Shown piece after piece: positions 41,852 through 49,437 of a stretch of 64,000 nucleotides of DNA. This DNA comes from Streptomyces sp. 3214.6. Lineage in GTDB: Bacteria; Actinomycetota; Actinomycetes; Streptomycetales; Streptomycetaceae. How positions within the stretch are numbered: the first letter of the stretch is position 1; the number at the start of each line of letters is the position of its first letter. The DNA is taken from assembly GCF_900129855.1 (NCBI RefSeq), contig NZ_LT670819.1:124001-188000 (forward strand), read 5' to 3'. Position numbers and translations under genes: made by a program. Below the pieces are notes generated by a model. It was not told the DNA's origin, made no database searches, and saw nothing but the letters and a program-made list of their open reading frames with translations.

Positions 41852-43582
41852 CTATTCCGCCCCCCAGGCAAGGCGGGTGGCCCATCTGTTGAAGTCTTCC
41901 AGGAACCGTTCCTGGGCATCCTTCAGCTTGACGACGTCGCCGTCGCAGAACCCTTCTGCCAACAGAGGGTGCCCTTCGGGGGATCGGGTGATCTGCCGTT
42001 CCAGCCATGCGGCCGCGAGGGGCCGGTAAGCGTCCATGCCGCCCGTCCGGCGCATGTGGGGAGCTCCCTCCAGGCTGTGGCCCGCGCTGTACACGGCGAC
42101 GAGCCGCAGGAGTTCAAAGCGTTCCCAGGCATCGGTGAAGACGGTGGGGCTGAGGGCCAGGTGTTCGGTGAATACGGGGCGAAGCTGCTCATAGAGGCGC
42201 TCCGAGGCGTTTCGTTGTGCAAGCACGGTGCCCGGGCCGAGGAGGACGGCGACCGGGACTGCCGGGCGGCCGTTCGCGTAAGGGTCCGGCGTGTGAGGTT
42301 CGGTGAGGATGCGGGCCAGAGTTCGCCATCTTTCAGCGGCGACGGCGGCCACACCTGCCGCGTAGGTGACCATGGCGGCAGGAGCACGGACGAGGTTGAG
42401 GAGCGAGCTCAGGCCGCCGTCGCGGCTGGGTTCCGCGAGTTGTTCGATGTCGTTGATCCACCAGCGGTCGGTCTCGTCGCTGCCCCAGTAGGCGCACGTG
42501 GCCACGAGGGCGAGCAGGTGCTCGATCTCGGCGCGGAGCGTGTCGAAGCGATGGACGTACTCTGCTTGTGCGTCGGCTACGTTCCAGGGCCCCTGGCGCA
42601 TGGGGAGGTTGGTGATGCGAGTGAATTCCCTGCCGAGGGTGTCGTGCAGCGAGATCGCCTGCCGGGTGCCGGCCAGGGCGCGTTTGGCGGACGCCACGGC
42701 GATGGCGATGCTGACCGGGTGTTCGCGTGTGATGTCGTGGAGCGCATCGACGGCGTCGGCGGTCTGCCCGAAGAAGGTGTCGGCGTCCGCAGCCACGTAA
42801 GTGGCGGCCCTGCGGACCAGCAAGTCGCGGGCCGTTTCGGACAGCGGGCGGGGGTCGGCCCAGAAGGTGGCGAAGCGGCGCGTGGTGCAGCGGGACAGGG
42901 CGTTGCGCAGGGCGGGGTCGTAGGCGGCGGACCAGCCGGCGATGGCCAGGCCGTATTCGTCGACGATGCGGTCCAGCAGCGCGTCCACCTTGGGGTCGTA
43001 GTGCTCGAGTTCTTCGGGGGTGTTGAGCATGCTGGTGGGGTTGAGGTAGTCGCCGTGCACATGCACGACCAGGCATTTGATGGTGTGGAGCGGGGCGAGG
43101 CCGGTGACGTCGTCGGGGTGGGCGACCACGGTGGGTTCGATTCCGGCCTCGCGCAGGGCGGTCTCGGCGAGCCGGTCGAAGTTGGTGGTCAGCACGATGC
43201 GCACGATGCCCGCGGCGGCGAGCCGGGCGATGGCGTGGTGGGCGGCCGTGGGCCGTTTGCGGCCTTCTTCCCGCTCCTGCTCGTCGGGCTCGAAGTAGGA
43301 GCGCAGGAGTGTCTGGCGCTCGTACGGGGTGCTGGTGAGAGCGGCCAGGAGGGTGTCGTAGGTGGCGGGCCGCCCGAACCGTTTGCGGTACCAGGTGTGC
43401 GGGTCGCCGATCTCCTTGGCCCCCTCAGCAGCTGCGACACTGCGGATGAGGTCTTGCTGGACGTCCCATGCGGCGGGCATGCCCGAGGCGATCGAGGCGC
43501 CCGCGCCGAGGAGCACGGCGTAGGCGCCGGGCGCGGCGTGCATGGCGAACGCGAGTTGGACGTGCGGTTCCATTGCCTCCAT
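41852..43582 (-). CDS. SIR2-domain protein (probable anti-phage NADase)
   Basis: A 576-residue protein. Residues 20-280 form a SIR2-like Rossmann domain: VLLGAGASIASGMPAAWD (nucleotide-binding GAGAS), IVLTTNFDRLAE (TTNFD), KCLVVHVHGDYLN (HGD with the catalytic-type His), and GLAIAGWSAAYDPAL (GWS). The remaining 300 residues are helical and unassigned. Such proteins deplete NAD+ during phage infection, alone or with a partner. No partner gene is adjacent on the same strand, so it may act alone. ATG 43582 is used; another in-frame start (MEP) is three codons later. Confidence 0.82.
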   Translation of the reverse strand: MEAMEPHVQLAFAMHAAPGAYAVLLGAGASIASGMPAAWDVQQDLIRSVAAAEGAKEIGDPHTWYRKRFGRPATYDTLLAALTSTPYERQTLLRSYFEPDEQEREEGRKRPTAAHHAIARLAAAGIVRIVLTTNFDRLAETALREAGIEPTVVAHPDDVTGLAPLHTIKCLVVHVHGDYLNPTSMLNTPEELEHYDPKVDALLDRIVDEYGLAIAGWSAAYDPALRNALSRCTTRRFATFWADPRPLSETARDLLVRRAATYVAADADTFFGQTADAVDALHDITREHPVSIAIAVASAKRALAGTRQAISLHDTLGREFTRITNLPMRQGPWNVADAQAEYVHRFDTLRAEIEHLLALVATCAYWGSDETDRWWINDIEQLAEPSRDGGLSSLLNLVRAPAAMVTYAAGVAAVAAERWRTLARILTEPHTPDPYANGRPAVPVAVLLGPGTVLAQRNASERLYEQLRPVFTEHLALSPTVFTDAWERFELLRLVAVYSAGHSLEGAPHMRRTGGMDAYRPLAAAWLERQITRSPEGHPLLAEGFCDGDVVKLKDAQERFLEDFNRWATRLAWGAE

Positions 43583-43585
43583 CAA

Positions 43586-44348
43586 CAGCCTCCGGGTAGC
43601 GGCACGGCAAGGTGCCAGTTACCGGTCGGCCTGGCCCGCCCACCACTTTACGTCAGGAAGACGAAAAGTGGTGCGATGTGCGGATCTCTGGCGGCCACAC
43701 TGCTTGACCGGACGCCAGCGGTACTCACGCAGCCGTGTGACGAACGAACTGCCGGACGAGCGCGTCAAGATCGGCCTCGGCGCTGGTCTCGTCGCCGAGG
43801 ATGCGTGCGATCTGGGCGATGTCGTTTGTTGCGCCAGTGCCGGTCGTGCGGCAGCATCAGAGTTTGTTCGGGAAGGGCCCGCGGTGCCTTTAGCGAGGGA
43901 GAGCGCGAGGCCTTCTTGTGGCCCGGGACTACGGTCCCGGGCCGCTTCCGTGTCACGCCGCGACCGGCGTCTTGGACCTGGTGGTTGCGGACAGGCCTAT
44001 GGCGGCACGCAGCTGCGCAATCCGCGTGGGCGGCAAGGACGTCAGCGGTGGAAGAACGGGGTAAATCGTGGGGAGCGGTGGGGCGACGGTTACACGGAGA
44101 CTGTGCTCCTCAATGACGCCCAGCGCGGCGAGCCGTGGGCTGTCGTGACGAGCCTGGCGCCGTGGACGGATGTCCTGGGCGAGGACGAGCGGCTGGGCTT
44201 CGACCTGGACGAGCAGCGTCTGGAGGCATCCGTCACCTTCTCGGCCGTGAACGGCCGAGCTTGTACGGCTCGGTCGTGCACACCTTGTCGCGCTCCCGAC
44301 TGCCCCCTACGACAGGGCGGTCACGGGTCGCATCTCCCCTCCGCGACC
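43586..44348. other. Non-coding or decayed stretch with a strong hairpin
   Basis: No intact gene. At 43920-43943 lies GGCCCGGGAC-TACG-GTCCCGGGCC, a perfect 10-bp stem with a stable tetraloop. Around 44088-44240 one plus-strand frame is protein-like (LNDAQRGEPWAVVTSLAPW, then GFDLDEQRLEASVTFSAV), perhaps a gene remnant. The part next to 44348 is where the guide RNA of the neighbouring TnpB would be expected. Confidence 0.4.
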
Positions 44349-45506
44349 TCAGGCTGGTGAAGGGACGGGCATGGTGACGAATGCCCACGCCGAGCGTGCG
44401 CGGCTGCGCACGTTGACCCCGGCGACGTGGTCAGCGGGCCCAGCGAGGCCGCACCGACGACAACAGAAATGGTCCCGATCCAACCGGTTGGCCTTGTCGG
44501 TATGGCCGCAGCGCGGACAGCGCTGCGACGTATGGCGCGGATCCACCTCCAAGAACGGCACCCCGGCCTGCTGGGCCTTGTATTTGAGGTGCTGTCCGAG
44601 CTGATGGAAGGGCCAAGAGGAGAGCGTGTCCCGCTGGTCGCGTCGAAGCCGTACCCGGTCGCGGATCCCGTCGAGTACTTCGACAGCGATCCCGCGGCCG
44701 GTGCGTTGGGCGACGGACACGATCTCCTTGCTGATCTTGTGGTTCATGTGCGTGGCATGCCGGTGCTCCTTCTTGCTGCGGCGGGCCAGGCGGCGGGTGG
44801 CCGAGCGGGTCTGCTTCTTTTGCAGTTCGGTGCGCTTGCGGGCCTGCCAGCGCCTGTAGCGCGAGAGGCGCCGTCCTTGGTGGTTGGTGCCGTCGCTGGT
44901 GGTGGCCAGGTTGACGATGCCGCGGTCCACGCCGATCCAGTCGACTGGCTCATACACCTCAGGATCGGGGAGGTCGCAGGTGGCGATCAGCTGCCACTTG
45001 CCGCCCCGCCGGACCAGGTCGGTCTCTCCCTTGCGGAAGGAGGTCAGGGTCTTCAACTGGTCAGTGACACCGGTGTATTTGATGCCTTTCATGCGGCCGT
45101 CGACGGTCCAGATCGACACGATGCGGGCGTCGTACTGCCACGACAGGCACCGGTCGTCGAAGGGCTGCGCCGCCTCCGGCCGGAAGCCGATGGGGCCGCT
45201 GATCGCCCTGCGGTGGCGTTGGCTGGTGGGCGGGCCCAGACGGCCCGCCTTCACCGCGGCCGCCAAAGAGGCGTACGCGTCCACGACCTTCTTGATCGCA
45301 CGCACCGCGGGCTGCGCGGACAGCCCGAACGTGGCCTTCACATCCGCGTAGACAAGCTGTTGCAGACCATTGCGGTCCTTGATGCCGCGCTCAAAGGCGA
45401 CCTGGGCAGTCCAGGTCGCGGCCCGGTTGCAGGCATGCAGGGTCGCCTCAAGCGCCGACGCCTGCTCCGGCGTCGGCAGCAGCTTGACCTGCACCACCAA
45501 CTTCAT
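44349..45506 (-). CDS. tnpB: TnpB-type RNA-guided nuclease (IS200/IS605 family)
   Basis: A 385-residue protein. The N-terminal WED/REC-like part (KLVVQVKLLPTPEQASALEA) precedes a RuvC domain with IGVDRGIVNLAT (Asp, about 194), IAVEVLDGIRDR (Glu, about 275) and GPADHVAGVN (Asp, about 362). The zinc finger is CPRCGHTDKANRLDRDHFCC plus CG. All three catalytic acids are present, so it should be active. The last motif reads DHVAGVN where D-x-N-A-A-x-N is usual. No TnpA (Y1 transposase) gene accompanies it. ATG 45506 begins the conserved part. The guide RNA should extend from the gene's 3' end toward lower coordinates. Confidence 0.88.
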   Translation of the reverse strand: MKLVVQVKLLPTPEQASALEATLHACNRAATWTAQVAFERGIKDRNGLQQLVYADVKATFGLSAQPAVRAIKKVVDAYASLAAAVKAGRLGPPTSQRHRRAISGPIGFRPEAAQPFDDRCLSWQYDARIVSIWTVDGRMKGIKYTGVTDQLKTLTSFRKGETDLVRRGGKWQLIATCDLPDPEVYEPVDWIGVDRGIVNLATTSDGTNHQGRRLSRYRRWQARKRTELQKKQTRSATRRLARRSKKEHRHATHMNHKISKEIVSVAQRTGRGIAVEVLDGIRDRVRLRRDQRDTLSSWPFHQLGQHLKYKAQQAGVPFLEVDPRHTSQRCPRCGHTDKANRLDRDHFCCRRCGLAGPADHVAGVNVRSRARSAWAFVTMPVPSPA

Positions 45507-46095
45507 GACATCGGACCGTAGTTTGAACGGCGAACACCTGACCAGGGCTTCCCCACTGTTCACCCGTCCTGATGGATCACCGGCAAGCCGGTTGCGTTTC
45601 TCGACTCCGTCGAGCAGCCATGCGACCGCTCCGCCGCCACAACAGGCTGCGGCGGCGCTGTGTCTGCCGCCTGCGCAGCGTCCGGCGCGCCGGAGGCGCG
45701 CTGCGTTGCGCCAGGCTCTCCCGTCGAAGTGCCTCTGGACGGCCACCGGTCCCCGGGGTCCTGGAGGGGAGCCGCCGCCCTGTTGGCCGGGGGGGGCGCT
45801 TGAGACTGATCGCAGATCACCGTGCCAGCGAGCCGGCTTGGGCGATGAGTGTTCGCATGCGACTGGCTCGGAGCCCAATACGCATGGAACAAGCAGCTTC
45901 AGTAGATGAATTTGATCATTTTTGGTGTTTAGTTGCGTAACTGCTGTCACGTGCCGACCATGAATCAGCTCCTGCGCAGGTGTACGGCGTCTTCCTCAAA
46001 GTCCCCGCAGCCCTCAGGGGCACCTCGTCACCCGGGCCCGCTGACGGCCGGGGTGACGTGCCGGAGTGAGGTGCGGACAGAAAAGCGGGCTGACG
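45507..46095. other. Divergent intergenic region between tnpB and helicase
   Basis: About 590 bp. The part near 45895-45945 is markedly AT-rich (TGAATTTGATCATTTTTGG) and probably contains the promoter of the rightward helicase gene. No convincing gene was found; long frames on the minus strand are composition artefacts. Confidence 0.35.
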
Positions 46096-48564
46096 ATGGG
46101 GTTGCGTACGGAACAGCTGTGGGCGGTTGCGCAGCAGTGGGCGGGTAATACGGTCCGCCAGCTTCTCGTGCCGGCAGGGGATTTGCAGGTCTGTGACGGG
46201 CCGGACGGCCGGTTCGTGCACAACTCGTTCGGCCGCTGGGACATCGCCCGGGAGGGGACGGCGACGTTGAGCGCTGAGCTCCCCGATGGCGGTGAGGGGG
46301 CGGTGAGCTGGAGAGGGCCGCAGGATCTTCTGGCTCCGCAGGCGGTGCTCAAGTCGTATGCGGATGCGATCGAGTTGCACGATGCGGTGCGGGAGGGTGG
46401 CTTGAGGCCGCCGCAGGGCGGGGCCCTGCACGCGGTGATCGGGTACTGGTACTCGACGCTTCCCGAGCCGGGTCTGGTGGTCATGCCGACCGGCACGGGC
46501 AAGACGGAGACAATGCTGGCCCTGCTCGTGGCCTGTCGGCCCGAGCGGCTGCTCGTGCTGGTGCCCAGTATCGCGCTGCGGGACCAGATCGCGGCGAAGT
46601 TCGAGTCGCTGGGCATCCTGCAGCGGCAGGACGTGGTCTCCCGCGATGCGCTGCGGCCGTGTGTGGGCCGGGTGACCCGCCGGTTCACCGACGCGGCCGA
46701 TGCGAAGGCGTTCACGGCGGCCTGCAACGTCGTGGTGACGACGCCGCACGTGCTGCACCACTGCACGCCGGAGGCGCGGGAGGCGCTGCTGTCCGCATTC
46801 AGCCACCTGATCGTCGATGAGGCCCACCACGCGCCGGCCTCGACCTGGTCGAGTGTGATCCGGCGGTTCGAGAACCGGAAGGTACTGCTGTTCACCGCGA
46901 CGCCGTTCCGGGAGGACGGCAGGAAGATTCCCGGGAGGACGATCTTCCGCTACCCGCTGCGCCAGGCCCAGCAGGAGGGGTATTTCACCCCCATCGACTA
47001 CCGGACGGTGCTGAGCCTGGAGGGCAACGACCGCAAGGTCGCGGAGCTGGCGGTGCAGCGGCTGCGCGACGATCTGGCCGCCGGGCTTGATCATCTGCTG
47101 ATGGCGCGAGTCAACACCGTCAGGCGGGCCCTGGAGGTCTGTGCGCTGTATCGGGAGGTGGCGCCCGATCTTGGTCCGGTGGCGCTGTATGACGGGTTGG
47201 CGTCGCCGGCGCGCGCGGAAGCGCTGGCGGGGATGCGGGATCGCAGCTGCCGCATCGTGGTGTGTGTGAACATGCTCGGCGAGGGCTTCGACATGCCCGA
47301 GCTGAAGGTCGCGGCGGTGCACGACGTCAAGAAGAGCCTCAGCCCGATGATCCAGTTCATCGGGCGGTTCACCCGCGGTGCGTCGACCGCGTCCGGCCGG
47401 ATCGGCACCGCGTCGGTGTTCGTGGCCCGTGATCCTGAGGCGGCGTTGTCTCCGCTGCGTGACCTGCTGAAGGAGGACGCGGACTGGAATCTGGTTCTGC
47501 AGGACATCACCGAGCAGAGCTCGGCCCGCAGCGAAGAGCTCAGCGAGTTCGATGCCTCCTTCTCGAACGTTCCGGAAGGCATGGCGGTCAGTGTCCTGGA
47601 ACCGAAGATGAGTGCCGTGCTGCACCGTGCTCCGTCGGGCGAATGGGACCCGCAGGCCGCCATCGGCCGCTACGGGGAGGAGCGGGTGCTCGGGCAGAGC
47701 GTCGCCACCGGAGCCGACGGCCGCATCGCTTGGTTCGTCGTGGAGCATCGCACCCTGGTGGACTGGGGCGCCCCGCAGTTTCTGGAGCAGGTCCTCTACG
47801 AACTGGTCGTCATGTACTTCGACGACACGCGCAGGCTGCTGTACGTCTACGGCTCTCACAAGCGGGGCGACTACTCGGAGCTGGCCAGGGCGGTCCTGGG
47901 CGGGGACAGCCAGCCCGTCAAGGGACTCGACACATTCCGGGTGTTCGCCGGCCTGGACCGTGTGGTGGCCACCAACGTTGGTCTGCTGGACTCCCATGAC
48001 CATTTCAACCGCTTCTCGCTCCTGGTGGGCAGCGACGTCTACGAGGCCCTCGACGCGGCGGCCCGCAAGAACCGCAGCCAGACCCACATCGTCGCCTCGG
48101 GCCTCGATGACGGCACCAAGGTCACCATCTGTGCGGCTCTGTCGGGCCGCTTCTGGTCCCCGCGCACGGCCCCGAACCTGCTGGCGTGGATGACGTGGTG
48201 CGACGAACAGATCCTCGACTCGAGCGTGGACCTCGAGCATGTGATGGCCGGCTTCATCATTCCCGTCGAGCAGACCGAGCGCCCGCCGTTCCCGCTGCTC
48301 GGCCTGGAATGGCCCTGGCAGTGGCGCGCCGGTCTCGGGGAGGGCCCACCCTTCACGTACAACGAGCGGTCCCACCCCGTCGCCGATGTCGGCTTCCGCG
48401 TGGACGACTTCGCCGCCGAAGGGCCGCTCCTGTTTTCTCTCCTCTCCCCGGACTGGGAGGTCCCCTACAGCGCCGAGTTCACCGACCAGGGGCTCACCTA
48501 CTCCCCCCTCGGGGAGGACGCCCTCGTGCGCTACCAGCGCACCCTCATCCCGGCCGCCGAATAG
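46096..48564 (+). CDS. SF2 helicase, N-terminal part of a helicase-nuclease (amber-split)
   Basis: An 822-residue reading with a complete helicase core: Walker A MPTGTGKTETM (about 135), DEAH box LIVDEAHHAPAS (about 242), LLFTATPFRED (motif III, about 268), GEGFDMPELK (motif V, about 397) and QFIGRFTRG (motif VI, about 420). An uncharacterised domain follows. It ends at TAG 48562-48564, but the same frame continues with coding-quality sequence for 230 codons (48565-49254), so the stop is probably a nonsense mutation (CAG to TAG is the simplest). As it stands, the protein lacks its C-terminal nuclease-like domain. Probable anti-phage role from context. Confidence 0.82.
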   Translation: MGLRTEQLWAVAQQWAGNTVRQLLVPAGDLQVCDGPDGRFVHNSFGRWDIAREGTATLSAELPDGGEGAVSWRGPQDLLAPQAVLKSYADAIELHDAVREGGLRPPQGGALHAVIGYWYSTLPEPGLVVMPTGTGKTETMLALLVACRPERLLVLVPSIALRDQIAAKFESLGILQRQDVVSRDALRPCVGRVTRRFTDAADAKAFTAACNVVVTTPHVLHHCTPEAREALLSAFSHLIVDEAHHAPASTWSSVIRRFENRKVLLFTATPFREDGRKIPGRTIFRYPLRQAQQEGYFTPIDYRTVLSLEGNDRKVAELAVQRLRDDLAAGLDHLLMARVNTVRRALEVCALYREVAPDLGPVALYDGLASPARAEALAGMRDRSCRIVVCVNMLGEGFDMPELKVAAVHDVKKSLSPMIQFIGRFTRGASTASGRIGTASVFVARDPEAALSPLRDLLKEDADWNLVLQDITEQSSARSEELSEFDASFSNVPEGMAVSVLEPKMSAVLHRAPSGEWDPQAAIGRYGEERVLGQSVATGADGRIAWFVVEHRTLVDWGAPQFLEQVLYELVVMYFDDTRRLLYVYGSHKRGDYSELARAVLGGDSQPVKGLDTFRVFAGLDRVVATNVGLLDSHDHFNRFSLLVGSDVYEALDAAARKNRSQTHIVASGLDDGTKVTICAALSGRFWSPRTAPNLLAWMTWCDEQILDSSVDLEHVMAGFIIPVEQTERPPFPLLGLEWPWQWRAGLGEGPPFTYNERSHPVADVGFRVDDFAAEGPLLFSLLSPDWEVPYSAEFTDQGLTYSPLGEDALVRYQRTLIPAAE

Positions 48565-49254
48565 ATCAACAAGCACAAGCCATATCTGTTCTTCGCCGGC
48601 GACCGCGTGCTGGCCCCTGACGACCGTCTGCTCGCGCCGCGCACCGACCTGCCGCCCTTCGACCTGTCCCTGCTGAGCGTGCTGGAGTGGAACGGAGTCG
48701 ACATCCAGGTCGAGTCGATGGGACCGCAGCGGCTGGCGCACTCTGTGCAGCACTACATGTCTCTCCACCTGAGTGGACAGCAGCACTTCGACGTCCTGCT
48801 CGACGACGACGGGGCCAACGAAGTGGCCGACCTCGTCGGCATCTCCGCGGACAAGACGGACATCACCATCACCCTCGTGCACTGCAAGTACTCCCACGAG
48901 CCCACACCCGGCCGCCGCGTCGCCGACCTGTACGAGGTGTGCGGCCAGGCCGTGCGTGGTGCGAAGTGGCGTGAGTACGGCGTCGAGGCATTGCTGCGGA
49001 CCCTGTACAACCGTGCCGTGAAGTGGGCCGGCCGTAATCCGGGACAAAGCCCGTACCTGATCGGCAGCATCGACGAGCTGTACCGCATCCGGGAACGCGC
49101 ACCTCAGTTGCGCCCCCACATCAACACCGTCATCGCCCAGCCTGGCTTGTCGGCGGCCGCATGCAGCAGCGAGCAGCAGCTCCTGCTGGCCGGGGCCCGC
49201 TCCTGGGTCAAGGCAGTGACCAAGGGCGCCTTCGTCGTCTACTGCAGCCCGTAG
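48565..49254 (+). pseudogene. C-terminal nuclease-like part of the same gene, after the amber codon
   Basis: In frame with the preceding helicase: INKHKPYLFFAGDRVLAPDD, then LSVLEWNGVDIQVESMGPQR, and a PD-(D/E)XK-like core with NEVADLVGI, then DITITLVHCKYSHEP. A helical end with YEVCGQAVRGAKW follows. There is no ribosome site before the first possible starts, so the domain is made only by readthrough or suppression. A joined product would be about 1053 aa. Confidence 0.75.
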
Positions 49255-49437
49255 TCCTGTTCCTGGCGCGCCCGACTGTTTGGCCGGTGAAGCCGGCACT
49301 CGGCTGGCATGCTGTGGGCCTGTCTGTCCGAACAGCCGGGACGGGTGGATGTGTAATGATCCGGCCTGCCAGGACAGCATTTCGGCGGGAGCTCGTGACA
49401 GCAGCTGTTCCGCCAATGGCGAGATGCGGGGACGACA

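Noticed and set aside
43542..44360. A 272-codon plus-strand gene before tnpB
   Set aside because: Only one short stretch is protein-like; the beginning overlaps the SIR2 gene antisense and there is no credible start.
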